In this document: piece after piece, positions 1 through 13,574 of the stretch
How the letters are laid out: the number at the start of each line of letters is the position of its first letter
Position numbering within the stretch: the first letter of the stretch is position 1
Assembly: GCA_012932295.1 (NCBI GenBank)
Contig: JAAONU010000001.1
Location: 58,191,693-58,255,692, forward strand
Source: Cyclina sinensis
Lineage: Eukaryota > Mollusca > Bivalvia > Venerida > Veneridae
Direction: 5' to 3'
Length of the DNA stretch: 64,000 nt
Program-made: the position numbers and the translations under genes
The notes under the pieces: generated by a model
What the model was told of the DNA's origin: nothing
What the model saw: only the letters and a program-made list of their open reading frames with translations
Databases searched by the model: none

Positions 1-1938
1 ACACAAACAAAACATATTTACTTTAACAAGCAAAGTATGTCATTGTGTATAAAGTATTGAATGAAAATAGCGATGTGCCTACTAGTCAAACTAAATAGAA
101 CTATTTTTTCAGTGATATTCAGTGGTTCCAATTATGAATACAGTATCGAATAATTGGTACTAAGTCTTTGTAATTTAATATGAACATAACAGGAGATAAG
201 TTATGTACTTTTTGTAAAAATGAAGAAGAAACTACTTTACATTTGTTTTTAGTATTGTACCTGTGTTCAGAAAATGTTACAAGAGTTAAACGATCTTTTG
301 TTGAGTAGAGGAATTTGTGTACAGTTGACATGTAAAGACTTTATTTTTTGGAGTAATGACAGAAAATCCAAAACAAATTTTTATACCTTTTCTAGAAATT
401 AAAAGGTATATCTGTTTATGCAAAATGAAAGAAATAGACCCTAGTTATAAACGTAGCTTGTTTTGTTCTTATTTTTTTTTAGAAATACTCATTTAAATGA
501 AACATAGTACGACAACTGGGCAGTTGTACAGATGCTCCTTAACAATTAAAATGCGGAGATTGAATTATCAGTTACTCAAGCTTTGATAAATATATCTTTT
601 TATTGTACAAAGACTAAAATATTTGAAAGGAAACAACAAATTAAACAGCCTTTACGTCTTTTATGTATTTTTTCTTCTTCTTTTTTCATTTTTTTCTAAT
701 AATTTATTGGGATGTCAACGGTTAGCATAAATGTAATTTAGTACTAAGTATGCTTAAATACGAAGTTCATATACATACATAGCAAATATTAAAGAAAAAG
801 AAAATATAAAGAATTGTACATGTTTTAACTTCTATTTGACAAAAATGCTTAGAAGAAAGAAGTTGTTTAATGATTACTTGATAGTAATATAATTGTAATA
901 TAATTAAGACCATGAAAGAACATTTGTACGAAAAAATATATATGCTGCAATTAATCATTACTTATCCAAACCTTGTACGGTGTGGAAAAGGAAAAGGTAC
1001 CTATGCACGAGGGAAATAGAGATATTCCACCACCTTAAAAAATAATAAAAATAATCCCAGAGACACAGTTTGAATAATCTTAACAGAGGCCGACTGAAAA
1101 TGCTACACACCTAATTTTAGAGCTCTAGGCCAGGTCTTTTTAGACATGATTTTTGTTATACGTACCATCCAGACATCTGCATGGAAAATAATTCTTTGAA
1201 CAGTTTTGGTAGATTTATATAAGGAAAACCCCAACCAAGTTTTATCACTTTTCGCCCAGTGGTTTCAGAGGAGATATTTTGTAAAGAAAGTGCTGGACGA
1301 CGGACCCGGACGGAATGATCACTGTTACAGTAAGACTCTGACTTATGTAAGGAATTAATTAAAGACGAAAAGAAACTCTCCAGTTATTGCAGGTTGTTCG
1401 TTTCACTCAGGTAGATGATGGAAAAATTGGGAACGTCTCATTGTCTATATTTCTTTAATCATTCATGATAAAGTGTATGTGAAAACCGGCTTAACATTTG
1501 TTTGAACAGTGATTATACAATTCATAAACTGCTTCAGGGGAAGCAACTCTTACAAGATATTGACATGTTCAGTCCATACTGCAGTCAAAAGCAATCAAAG
1601 GATTTCATTCGATTACAAAAATGTTGAACCTTTGGTTGACAATATCTCATCTTGTCAAACGGATATTCTTTATTATTGAAAAAGAAACCATTAAGTCTTG
1701 CTTAAACACGTATCACTGAAGAATTTGTCCGGCAAAGGGTTTATAACATTTTTATGATATTAAAACTTAAAATGTTTTTTCATGAAAACAAGTGCAGAGA
1801 TTTAAAATTTCGTCCTGCAGATGATAGGTAGAGAGACCTGGATGTACTGTATTCTGGAAGTAATGAACAATATATAAGTCAGTATTTTAACTGTAGTTGT
1901 TTTCTTAGTAGGTGAAAGATTTTTTTGCGTACGGATTT
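1..1938. other. Intergenic, no gene seen
   Basis: AT-rich DNA without a supportable coding region on either strand. The stretch at about 1080-1325, with 'cgcccagtggtttcagaggaga' type text running into 'gacgacggacccggacgg', resembles the end of dispersed repeats I associate with bivalve genomes. That is recognition from memory only. Confidence 0.4.
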
Positions 1939-3110
1939 CAATTATTATTATTACAATTACATGACATTTATAAAGCGCAAAAATTATCGATATATTCTAT
2001 TGCGCTGTACAAAAAAAGTAATACCTACATACACATCATAAATAAGACATTTATAAAGATATCTACAAACACATAGGCAACATAGGAAAAAATAGTGATC
2101 AAAAGAGTATGATTCTAGCACATGGGATTTTTACCACAATTGTTTAGTCAATTTATGCACTCTTCATTTCCAGACAATGTTCATCATTATAAAACTTTTG
2201 GAACAAATGTGTTTTAAGTTTTGATTTGAATAACACTTCAGAGTGGATGTTTTTTAGAGTGGAAGGGAGCTCATTCCACCACTTTGGACCAACAACTGCA
2301 AGGGAACGGTCTGCGAGTTTCGTCCGCCTTTTCGGAATGATAAAGTTCGTATCATTCTGTGAGCGTAGTCTGTAGCAGCATTGGTGAATCTGGAACATTT
2401 GCCTAATGTAGTTCGGAGCTGTTCCCTCTATGACACGAAATACCATCACAAGGACTTTAAACATGACCCTAGCCTTCACTGGGAGCCAGTGAAGCTTTTT
2501 CAGGAGTTCTATACTCGACACATCATGGGACACATTAAAGGCAACTCTCGCAGCGTGGTTTTGGACCCTCTTAAGTTTGTTAATTTGATATGCCGGAATA
2601 TCACTATAAAGACTATTACAAAAATCTAAATGGGAGTGGACCAAACCATGTACCAACGTTTCAGTAGACTTCTGTGAGAGATGCTTGCGGATTCCGCGAA
2701 GATTACGTAGTTGAACATGGGCAATTTGGCACTTTTTCTGAATGTGATTATCAAAGTTTAGCGTATTTGTCATAGTCACACCAAGATCTCTAACGTGATC
2801 AACACATTTGACTTCAACGCTGCCAACATTTATGCAATCAATATTTAATTTATCTAGCTGTTGCTTTGTTCCATATATAATAATCTCGGTTTTTGATTCA
2901 TTCATTTTTAGTTTGTATGTATTCATCCATGTAATAACATCTTTCAGACAACTGTCTAACTGTGCAAGCACCTCAGACACATTGGATTGATTGCCTGCGA
3001 GAAAACTAAAGGCAATCTTATGGTCATCTGCGTACCCAAAGAGGTCTGCCGGATACATCTGAACTACCCTTTTTAAGGCTTTTTCATAACAACTTTTCTT
3101 GTCAGTTTAA
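1939..3110 (-). mobile_element. 5'-truncated non-LTR retrotransposon (CR1/L2-like LINE)
   Basis: On the minus strand a reverse-transcriptase C-terminal ORF is followed by a ~200-bp 3' untranslated region. This ends in a 'gcgctttataaatgtcatg' block and a short (TAA)n tail at 1939-1955. That order (RT end, short UTR, simple-repeat tail) is what a CR1/L2-type LINE leaves after incomplete reverse transcription. The left end is lost about 15 codons before the catalytic YADD. I see no clear target-site duplication. The clade is inferred from the C-terminal block 'LHWLPV...FK', common in CR1/L2/Rex-like elements. Confidence 0.75.
2153..3058 (-). pseudogene. Truncated LINE reverse transcriptase, C-terminal part
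   Basis: 301 codons stay open without a stop or shift. The translation has the RT catalytic motif C as GYADDH at residues 8-13. After it come the palm/thumb block (WMNTYKLKMNESKTE at ~44-58, LGVTMTNTLNFDNHI at ~92-106) and the C-terminal region (LDFCNSLYSDIP at ~144-155, RVQNHAAR at ~165-172, LHWLPVKARVMFK at ~189-201, GPKWWNELP at ~257-265). The N-terminal endonuclease and RT fingers are missing, so the copy cannot move itself. The open frame suggests a fairly recent insertion. The listed start is only the first start-like codon; the frame runs in from the truncation point. Confidence 0.8.
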
Positions 3111-6100
3111 AGGCTAACATATTCTGTTTCATTTTAAACAATAGTTAATTATATTTCACCGGCGTTCTTGAAATGGCAATATGTTTAACTTATTTCTAGG
3201 CTAGAACCAAGCTGTTACTTTCTTTGATAACCATTCTCTTCTGTCAATATTTCACGTAGTAAATTAAACTAAAATTTGCCCTAGTTTCAGTTTCAGTTTC
3301 GACAGATTGCTTACACAGTAATTACAAAGATATTATAAATTGCTTTCAGATTTATATAGCAAGAACACGACTGACCACGAACAGTAAATTCTGAAACGAG
3401 GAAAATACCACTACAGTATTCCTGCTGTTGGAATTTGTTTTTCATAAGTCATTTCTTGACTACAGTTAGTCTGTTCAGATTTCCTATTTAATGGCGTACA
3501 CTTATATAACATAGATAAGAATACCAAGCCGTATTGCTTTTCAAGTACCTTCTTCCCTATCAAGTTAAGTACTACCGGTGTCTAGCACATTTTTTGGCTC
3601 GGTTGGATAGGTTTTAGGTGTACGCGCTTGGGGTTCAGACGCTTTGGAAGGAACCCTCGCTAAAGTGCTGCTGTGTAGATGAGGTCAGGCAGTAAATTGT
3701 GTTTAAACATTTGTTTAGATTATTACTTAGTTTATATAAAAGCTGATTTAATCGGTATTTAAACTTTCAAACTTGTTGTGTATGTTTTTTAAACTGTTCT
3801 TTCGTCTGGAATCAAATGTTGTCACAACTAAAAGGTCTTCTAATGTCCAGACTTTATCATTGGGTGGAAAGTCATTAATCGATATAAATATTTGTTACTG
3901 ATCTAGTTAGTGCTCGTAATTATAATGATCTCTTTACGTTAGTGATTAATCACGTGACCTAAGTCTCAAGTAGATTAGCCGTATAAAACTGTTTAAATTT
4001 CATCGATTGCGGTATTTACCAATTTATTGTAGAACAAACGTCAGGCTTTGATGTGTGTGAAGTAAATTAATTAAACATATGACATTCGACAATGGCCAAA
4101 AGACATGCCTTAAGGTAACTTCACACACATCGGACTTTTTGCACTTAACCTGAAGACTAAATTAAACAGTAGAGACCAGAACATATATTTCATTTTCAGT
4201 CTTGAGCTTATTAGCTCCTTGTCTATACATACATTTTACAAACTAAAATACTGTTGTTGCTTTCGACCAAAAAAAAACAAAAACGTTTGTACAAATTTTA
4301 GTAACTCTAAGTTTGTCAGTCCTTGAGTCATTTTCGAATATCAAATAACACAACAATAGTTTACCTTGTTCATTACAATAACAGTTTTGAACAGAACAAT
4401 ATTAACCAGACTGGTAGAAAGGAGTTAACCGCAAAAATATATTTGGTTAACCCTCGACCGTGGAAAAGTGTAAGACATGGTTGTTATTTTGATAAAATGA
4501 ATCTTCCTTACTATCAGCTTGGTTGTTTACTTACACAATTTCATATAAGGAGGAATATATAAGATAATCAAATCACTTTCAAAAAGTTTAACTACTTTTT
4601 AAGAAAAGTTAAAAAAGTTTCATGAAAATTTACGAGTATTTTGCGAAAGTTGTGTTTTATTATTTTTATTTACGGCCACGTTGCAAAGTGGGAAGGTTTT
4701 GTATGTGCTCTATCATCAAGTCATCAACATTTGATAATATTATGCACAATTATGCAATCAAAAGGATGGTATTTTTTTATCTTTATTTCCTTTTCTCGGA
4801 AAAAATATTCATTTTGTTTTGTCTAAGAAATTAAAGATTACCTTTGAAAAAAATGATGTTTATGATAGCAAAACACAGACTACAAATACACTCTTGTTAG
4901 CGTAGAAAGTAATAACTTTGATGTGCAAGCTTAATGAGCTTGAATATACGGTATTGCATTTATTGTAAAGAAATAATAGTGTTAAAATACTGGTCTTGTA
5001 AACAATGGATGGATAATCTTGCAAAATATATTAAAGAAGCATTCTTTACGACAAACTACTTTTTTTTACTACAAAATTAACTTGTCTTTTGATCTTATAG
5101 CAGTGTTCTGTTTTGTTCGTTATCATTTGTACACATGTACTTTCATGTATGTGATTGTTGTTGTTGTTTTTTTTTGATGTTTTTTAAATGGCCAAAGGCT
5201 AATGAATTGCTGATTGCCAATAAACTGAAACTGAACTCTTTATCTGTCATTCGCTCTTTTGTGTAAATAAAGTTTGATTTTATAAAACTGATGAGAATAA
5301 CGTCTTGTTATATGAACTTGTCTTTCAGAATGTCATGTCTGTCCACAATGGATATAAACAAACTTCGAATAATGACACTGAAAATAATGAAAAACTACAG
5401 TATCTGGAGATAATTGATGCAAGAAAACTCAAGTAGAACTCTACTCTAATTGCTTACAATTAAGACAAGGTATCTTCAAACACTTTATTTACTTCAACCA
5501 ATTCTTTAGTCGTTCAAAGTAAGTTCCGAATTTTCACCCTCAGTTAGTGAGTAAGACAGTTCACAAGTTACAAAATGGCATGAAAATAATATCAAAAACA
5601 AATTGTTGCCGGAATTTATTTGAGCAAAACATTCTGTTTAAACGGTATAATCTGTTACGTTATGTCCTTTTTAATTTGAAACATTTTTTACAAGGTGAAA
5701 TGATGACGTGTTATAGTTTTCTAGTTAAGATGAGTAGGCATTAGAAAAACTTAATCTATTCTGTTTATTTAATACTAACTAAACATCTGCAATTTTCAAA
5801 TTTGTAAACATAGAGAAAATCTTATTATCGTAACGGATGTGGAGAAGAAAATGTCTTACATTAATTTTGGTTCTGACAAGAATACAAGGAATATGATGAA
5901 GCTTTTAGCTTAATGGCTTTATTTTTTTCAAATTTTGCATACACGCTTGTCATGTTTCTGTTTCTTGTTTTGCAAAGGGAAAGGCTATAATGTTTAATTT
6001 CTTCTTTTAGTGCTTATAAATTTAGTACCACCTCTATAATAAAGAAGTAAGTTAAGTTTGCAAATCATACACCCTTTGAAACCACATAAACTTTCGAAAT

Positions 6101-6360
6101 TTTCGTTAAATTGTCTTGAAAACATATCAATCACATTGTGTTTTGGATAGGTAATTTGGGCAACGCAAAAGCAAAGAGATCAATACCCTATCAATTATCA
6201 TCAATTAGGGCTGAAACAATAGAAAAATTCGATTATTCGTCAAACAAAAAAGGAGAGTTCAAAGTAACGCAAATTAGAACATTTAAATTTCACAATAACC
6301 ACATAAAATGTCTGGTTTTCTTAAGTAAATCGTTTACGCAATTGCGTGCGTTCATCTCGA
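3111..6360. other. Intergenic, no gene seen
   Basis: No coding region with a recognisable motif on either strand. It holds a small fold-back sequence at 4050-4131, listed separately. A short AT-rich stretch at about 5160-5240 could be the tail of a dispersed repeat. Confidence 0.45.
4050..4131. repeat. 82-bp fold-back with perfect 14-bp arms
   Basis: GATGTGTGTGAAGT at 4050-4063 is the exact reverse complement of ACTTCACACACATC at 4118-4131, and an inner TTAA pair continues the arm. It could be a decayed MITE or a hairpin. I see no target-site duplication. Confidence 0.6.
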
Positions 6361-6406
6361 CTTTAAAAGGACGTAACATCCAACATTTACGTTAGTTTTA
6401 GTCAGT
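6361..6406 (+). promoter_or_regulatory. Possible core promoter of paralogue A
   Basis: CTTTAAAAGG at 6361-6370 is a TATA-like box. GTCAGT at 6401-6406 fits an initiator (TCAGT), about 58 bp before the ATG. The spacing (~42 bp) is longer than the usual ~30 bp, so this is tentative. Confidence 0.3.
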
Positions 6407-6460
6407 TTCTGAAGAGCACATACTTTAACAGTTAATTCAGTAGATAGAAAAGAAATTAAA

Positions 6461-7054
6461 ATGAAGTTTGTTACAGCATTTGTGTTGGTATGCTTTGCCA
6501 TCGACAGATTAGAAGCTCAAGCACCAGTACTGGAGATACAAAAACATTTTGAATTTGAGAACGCTTTAGGACAAGATCAAGACGACATGTGGGTTTGGCG
6601 ATCAGAGGCTTCAGATCTGAAAACTCTTCGTATTGAAGACCAAGCAGGCTTATCGCGGATAGAATTCACTCTCTGTGTTGAACCGTTTAATGCTACACAG
6701 AATATAACGTTATTTATTGACGATTTACGTTACTCCAACGACGGCCCATCTGACAACGTCACATTAATATTCAACGGCATCAACTTGGCTAAATTTCAGA
6801 CCCTCGAAAAGTGGAGGAGCGGGCACGAATGGAACGTTTTCAGAAATTCTGGAAATCTCGGACCAGCTTTGAACCTCAGACCTGGAAGATATAACTTACT
6901 GATTACAGTGGTTACGGATAGATGGGGAGTTGAGTTCGATAGGAATCCGGGTGAATGCAGAAAACCAGGATCCAAGTGTGGATTTGTTTTGCGGGGCGTC
7001 AGTGTTTTTCGTTGCTCCGTAACTTTCATAAATTATGTGGAACATTACAGCTGA
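6461..7054 (+). CDS. Secreted GHEWN-domain protein, paralogue A (C-terminal frameshift)
   Basis: A small secreted protein of a family I cannot name. Residues 1-19 form a signal peptide (basic start, hydrophobic core, cut near EA/Q). The domain follows: WVWRSEAS (44-51), LCVEP with Cys72, two N-glycosylation sequons (NAT, NIT at ~78-83), YSNDGPSD (91-98), GHEWNVFRNSG (121-131) and TDRWGVEFD (152-160). Alternating polar/hydrophobic strands and a 'TDxWGxE[LF]D' end suggest a beta-sandwich, perhaps carbohydrate-binding, but that is inference. After Arg161 the frame used here gives an unrelated tail with three cysteines, stopping at 7054. The +1 frame from 6945 restores the family end (NAENQDP...LFCGA) and stops at 7020-7022, so one extra A at 6944/6945 breaks the reading. 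The gene has no visible intron. Its closest relative in the window is paralogue B. Confidence 0.8.
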   Translation: MKFVTAFVLVCFAIDRLEAQAPVLEIQKHFEFENALGQDQDDMWVWRSEASDLKTLRIEDQAGLSRIEFTLCVEPFNATQNITLFIDDLRYSNDGPSDNVTLIFNGINLAKFQTLEKWRSGHEWNVFRNSGNLGPALNLRPGRYNLLITVVTDRWGVEFDRNPGECRKPGSKCGFVLRGVSVFRCSVTFINYVEHYS

Positions 7055-10000
7055 TCATAAAGAATGAAATGATGGAAAGATATGTGAAGTTCTGAACTTA
7101 AATTTGATGAGTGACAGTTATTTCAGTACCTACTGTTTGAACAGGGACTTCATTCGAATAATCTGTTATCATATTCTAAATTTCTAACATCATCTTTATC
7201 ATCATAAGTTTTTGAAGCAATTTCGGCAAAGAACTTTGTAAATGTCGAGGCTTTTCAAGAAATGCAAAGGTGCTTAATGTAATTATGAATTGCAATTACT
7301 TATGTTATAGGCAAAACAAATGATTTGCAGCGTTATTTTACAGATTAATTTCTAGAGTCTGATCAAACGCTCAAACTTGTTTTGAAAAGTAAAGTATGAT
7401 TTTCAAACATCATTGAGAGAATTTAAGAATTATTTATTGCGTAAATGCAACTGCATGCTTCTTATTTTACATTTTCTTTGTTCTGCCTTAATATTTGCTT
7501 TTGCGTATCTAAACAACGTCTTGTGTCACAGACAAGTAAGACTTAAACGGCTTAAATATTGTTCAATAGTATCCTTCAAGAACGAAAACTTAGAATTAGA
7601 TTAATGTTCCTTGCTTGTTATATGTGAACGTTATTGATATTCGTATGTATTTTTGTAATGTAAACTTTTAATTTATCAGTTCATTTCTTAAAATGTATAA
7701 ACATTTTTCTTGCTTCTAATATGAAAACATTAATTATGTTCCTTTCCTTAAATATGACAACATGTACATTAACCTGTCTAATTCTTTTATTGAAATATAG
7801 AAAATAAATAAATAATATGAAGCATAAAAGTAACCTCTATATTTTTCTTCAAAACTTTAAATATTTATCTAATCATCTATATCTTTTCTTCAATTATGTA
7901 GATAAATATATTGTGTGTAGTATTGGAGAGTTAGAGTTATTGTTTCTTTTATAAAAAGTCTTTTTGATAAAATAAAGTATATTCTATATTATTTTATTCT
8001 GTTCCGTTATGTCATCAATACATTTTCCAGTGAAATACAAAACTTATCAAGCTTTTTCTTTTAGAATGAATAGTTCATTCTTGAGCAAGACGGAATCATG
8101 AGCCAGACCATTTTTTGTCGATCAATGGCAAACGAAACAAATTCATGCCGCAGTAAGAAGCGATATGTTCTGTGTGTTGTAATTATAATAACCATTTATA
8201 GTTACTTATTTTAGATTCAAAGAATGCAAAATCCTTCGTACCTTTGTTACCGAACAAACATGGGTGTTATTTTACCTTTCGTTAATGGAAATGTTGTCTA
8301 AACTTGTGTAGTAAACCCCCAATAGTAATAATAATAATGTCGCAATCTGATTAATCTGATAAGGATCTGAGGACTACCAATAGAAGGAGGACTACCTATC
8401 CATCAGCCAATCACAGCAACGCTTCCACCCTCATGGAGGTAAATGTTCAACTTGTGAAAATCTATTTATATAGCTGGGATCCCAAACAATTATCTGGCCT
8501 GTATAAACTGTCACTGAACTCAGGTAAATTTATTTGTCAAGATCTTCCAAAATATTGAAATTAATGTTTGTGCAGAATATTATTTTTTTAAAAACCTAAG
8601 CATTTTCCGTTTTCGATAACAAACATTGTTATGCTAGATAAGTTTACACGCTGTCTGAACACGCCGTGTTCATGTAAGCTATCGAGACGCGTCATAAGCT
8701 ACAGTGTCATTGGCTGGGATATAAATAACAATAGTGGAAATTCCAGGTTATCGAGAAGACAGAAATGAATGCGTCGTCTTCAGATCTAACCGTAGGGAGA
8801 TCGTGAACTTCAGTCAGACTGAATAATGTCGTCAAATCAATTTTCTGGACCTTTTTTGACCTATGCTGAAAGTGATTGTTTTGCTTAGAAGAGTCCCGTT
8901 CTAAATTATGAAAATTCCAACATTTCGTTCGTTTTATAGATGCAAATGATTCAGTTGTGTCCCTGGACTCCAGCTACTTCTAATATTCCATACATATGGC
9001 GCTCCTTTTCGCTTAGATGGAAAAAAGATGTCATTCCAGGGTAAAAATCCCCCTCAGAATATTCATGTTAAAACGGAAGCTAGATGAATACGACTTTATT
9101 GTTAAAATTGTTCATGAAATGTCACATGAAAGGCTTTTCGAAAAGTAAACATTTTTTTTTCATTTCCATTGAAAATACGTCATGTTCTCCCGTTTGCAAA
9201 AAATTGCTTTGGCTATGACATCTGTAACGTCATCATAAATTTCTTTTAACCTATCTTTTTAAACAGATATAAAATGATGATAAGTGACATCAGTCAATTT
9301 AAGAAGTTTTATTTTGTGGTCGGTTTTGTCTTACAGCTAAAACAAACAACAGGTTTTTTAGTTATTCATATACCTAGAATGGTATTTAATGTATTCTCAC
9401 ACTTTTAAGGAGTTTTTACAAAGGTTTTTCGATAATTCCGTGTAAAACTTATAGGAGTAAAATCTAGACCAGACATTGTCAGATAAAACAATCGCCTATG
9501 TCTCATTAGTTTGTATAATAATTATTATACAGCATATTTTGATAGAATTCGCATTTACAAGAAGATATTTGTTTATATTTTCGGATGACACTTTTTTTTA
9601 ATTTGATATCTGTATAATTTCGGAAGGTATCTAACCAAGGATATCTGACTGGTTAACCACCTTTGATTCTTTATATCTCTTAACAAGTTGGCTGCTTAAA
9701 AAACAGCACCCAATGGGGTATGCCCCATAACTAATCTCTTCATTGGGCGTTGGTCTTACAGGCAACCGGCACCGATGATAAATAAATTGAAACTAGATTG
9801 AGCAATACACAGTTATTTTAACAACGTTCACATCAGCCTGCTAAGCATTATAGACATTTTCTGAATACTGGATTGCTGACGTCCTATAGCAATTATTGAA
9901 ATTAGGCTTTATCTTTAAAATATAAAATCTGATGTTTGTGTCAACTGTTTTTAGCATTGTGAAACATACTTCTACGGTAAAATGAAATAGTTGCAAAAAC

Positions 10001-13000
10001 GCCAAAGACTGAATTGTAAGTCTGTTGTTGTACGTGCAGTAAATAGATTTCAATGTGATTTATTAATAATTATGCAAAAATTGTATGTTAAATACAATCA
10101 ATTTCTCTGCTTAATTTAAACACATCATTTACCATTTACCTTACATCAATCCCCTAAAAAATTATTTGCCGATCACAATGAAAACATCAAATTCAATACA
10201 CTGAATGCAGGTTCCTTTATCTTTGCACATTGTTAATAAAACTGACCATAAATGGGTCCCAGATAAGACCGCAGGCCGCAGAATAAGGATGTCAGAAAAT
10301 CTCTGGCCCAAGACGCTCTGCTGCGTTTTCATTGTCAATAGATGCTCTGTTGCAGTTCGAAAAGTCGCCACTATCTTTAAAAAAAGCTAGTAATGGCTCG
10401 TTTAGATATTTATATTCAGTAACTATGAGTGACTGTGTTGCAGCTTACTCTTCTACTACCACTATCACGGTAATGCACTAGTCAATTGCAACACACGCCC
10501 CCTCACCCCCTGGACCGGAGAATAGCTGTGACATTGACTTTGTATATTTGAATGCTTTGCGGATATATGGAAATGAAAAGTTTTGATCAAACCCAAGGTA
10601 GCTATGAACTTATATCCGAGGAAAAGGTGCACTTGTGCACACTGCAGTTCGTTTGTAAGCTTGCTGTTTCCTGTGAAAGCACTTATGGTTTGGTATGATA
10701 CCAAATATATATGTATACAGGTAATTTCCGCTTCCCACCTGGGAAACATCCTTTATTAATGTGCTCATTATACTTAAAACAACATAAGTCCATTCGTAGG
10801 TATTTTTGAAAGAGAATGTCCATTTCGTAGTGCGCGGTCAAAATAAATGGTTATATCTGGAACATCTATTACTTAAACATAATTAGAAAGGATACATAGT
10901 ATAGGTATATCATTTATTCATTACATTTAACCAAGAAAATACAGTTAATACCAATATAAAAGCCATAATTTAGAAGTTGAAAGTCCATTTCGTAGATGTA
11001 AAGTCCATTTGGCGAAATGGAGTCCATTTCGTACTTTATCCTAACCCCCGAAAGACGCGGGAGAAACGAAATGAGATTGAGTGACGGTGACAACAGTTCG
11101 AGGAACGAAGAAAAATGGTCGATGTTACTCTTGCTCTATATTTGGCTTAGATATTGGTTTCTGTTAATGATGGTAATTTTAAGTTAACAGTATATAAAAA
11201 AGTAGATTTTCAAGGCACCTTGCTGAAACGTTTCATGTGCCATTGGGCTTTAAAGTGTGCTTTGTGTCATTATGATAATAGCCTCTGAATACGGGGGCAT
11301 ATGTCTGCTTTGAAAGCGGGCTTTCTATTGGTTGATTTGCCGTAACGTAATATTTGGTCTCCAGTTTTTCTGAACTACTATCTCTTGAAACTGGAAGCCA
11401 GGCGGCTTTGAAGCTTCGGAAGTGTTCGGAGTTCTAGCACTATGCGATGATGCCGTAAGGGTCATAGCCCAATAAAGGGAAGATACTTAGATATCCATAT
11501 ACTAAAGTGAGTTTATTCTTAACAGAGTTTAATCCCTTTACTCGAATAGTTATTTCTAGATCGTGTCTTATCATGTGTATAATCGTTTTTTAATGAAAAG
11601 GAAAAATAGTTACTATTAAATCTGAAAAAAAAAACTTCTAACGGAAGTTGAAGCATAGTACCGCAAGTCTAAAAACATTTGAACAAATATACTCCTAGTG
11701 AAACACTGAAATACGATATAAATGTTTTGTTTAAGAATGGTAAAATTACAACATTGTTACTGCTCATTGAAATATAATAGAAGAAAATTAAGAATTTGCA
11801 ACAATGTAAATCTTAATGAAATGCTGAGAGTACTTAAAGGGTTAGATATAAAATAAAAACTTAATATTGTGGTACTCAAAGAGCTAATTAGCCGTCACAT
11901 TGTTTCATGGAAGTGGTAATGACCCTGCCATGACGTTGTCTGTGAAGAACCAAGTGAAATTTCCATTTGAGAACTTCATAAAGATAAAAAAGCATATTTT
12001 AGCAATATGTAATTCTTGTTAAATATAGTCCTGTAAAATTATCTTTCTTGTGTTAGTATAAACGTAATAATCTTATAGTTCTTATAACGGTTTATTTTGT
12101 TATAAATATTTCAGATATAATTATCATGTTCCTGTTACAGTATCATTGGAATTGCAAGTTCGTGATTTCAGTAAAGCAAAAGGTCAATATCATAACGTTA
12201 TCACATAAATCGTTTATAAAAGAATAAGTATGATGTAAATATATATTATTTTGTAAAGAATTACAGAGGTGATAAAACGGTGTCATGATAAGGAAAACAT
12301 TGATAGTTAGTGTTATACATTTATTTTTTCAATATGATCTTGATTAACAATATTGCAAAATGATTAACTGCAAAAAAATATATATACAATTGCAAGTGCA
12401 AAAAAATGTTACACCATGAAATGTCTCCATATGAATTATAATTGTCATTTTATTGTTCGTACAAATACCACCTGGGCTATTCTTATAACATCTCCGACGC
12501 TTCGCCTATAGGTTATATATCAAGTTTGGCATGCATTACCCGTAACAATACAAATCTGTTATTTAACATTTTACATGTTGAAGAGCAGAGAGTTATTAAT
12601 TACATATTATTAATTACCACAATAAACTTTTATATGCATATCTATTCATATCAATAGCTAAAACTGATATTGAAAAGATTCAGACTTTTTTTATCGAATT
12701 AGGCAAAACTATTCCGTCATATTTCAGTAACTTCATTTTTCTTACATACTGAATATAGTAAAGGTACTAGTCCAATATATTAAAGAAAATCAATAATATT
12801 GTTGAAACAAAGCTAACAAAATACTATCTTTACTGTTTTAAGTTTGATCATACCCACTTTGTTTCTTCTAATCACACCAATATAACAAACCACCTTTACG
12901 TGCTAACACAACTTACAGTTGTTTTATGAACTCAAAGATTCAAAATCCTCTTATTGCAGGATTTCTCATTAAAGATTTAAAAAATGCAAAAGTATTTCAC

Positions 13001-13382
13001 AGTCTTTACATATCCGTGTTCAAATCAAGTCATAAATGTCCTTGTCCAATAAAAAAAAACGTAAACGTAAGGCTAAATGTATAATAGAGAATACAGTCAA
13101 TAATATCTACAGCATTTATTATAACAAGAAAATATATCATATGAAAAAGACTTACAAGCCAGTAATAAAGTCCACAAAAAGGTTAGTATAAATGAACTCG
13201 CTAGTTTTAGAAGATGGAAGCATACGCAATGGGATTTAGAACTAACAGCAACTGGCTTGATACAACATTCACTTCGGACAAAGTTTCTTGATCTATTTGC
13301 ACCAATCACTAATACTAATAGAACCGCATATCCTTCAAGAAACACAAGATACAATATCATCTTAAAAACAGGAATAATATTC
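7055..13382. other. Intergenic, no gene seen
   Basis: About 6.3 kb between paralogues A and B without a supportable gene. AATAAATAAATAAT at 7803-7816 is the first good poly(A) signal after A, but it is ~750 bp away. A perfect 20-bp AT palindrome lies at 9512-9531. A cluster of GTCCATTTCGTA motifs lies at 10788-11033 (listed separately). Confidence 0.45.
10788..11033 (+). repeat. Cluster of five GTCCATTTCGTA-like motifs
   Basis: GTCCATT(T)CGTA-type words start at 10788, 10818, 10983, 11003 and 11022. The last three are spaced ~20 bp apart. The fourth reads CCATTTGGCGAAATGG, a perfect inverted repeat around GGCG. Function unknown. Confidence 0.5.
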
Positions 13383-13388
13383 TTTATT
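13383..13388 (-). terminator. Candidate poly(A) signal of paralogue B
   Basis: AATAAA on the minus strand, ~187 bp after the stop of paralogue B. It is the first canonical hexamer downstream. Confidence 0.4.
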
Positions 13389-13574
13389 CGTTAATGATAA
13401 CTTATGTCTATCGATATGCAGTTTGACGGCTCTTAAGATGATTTTATATCAAACAATGCTTTCAAGCCGATATATTCTCTGTTGTTAGTTTCTTTTTATC
13501 CCTAAGCATCTGTACAATTTTTGTATTTTTACATTGTTTCAGAGGTAGCTTCTGTGTAAAAGTGTGTTTTCCTT

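Noticed and set aside
9690..9790. Possible 3' end of a retro-element (CACCCAATGGGG...ATAAATAAATTGAAAC)
   Set aside because: No second copy, coding part or target duplication visible in the window.
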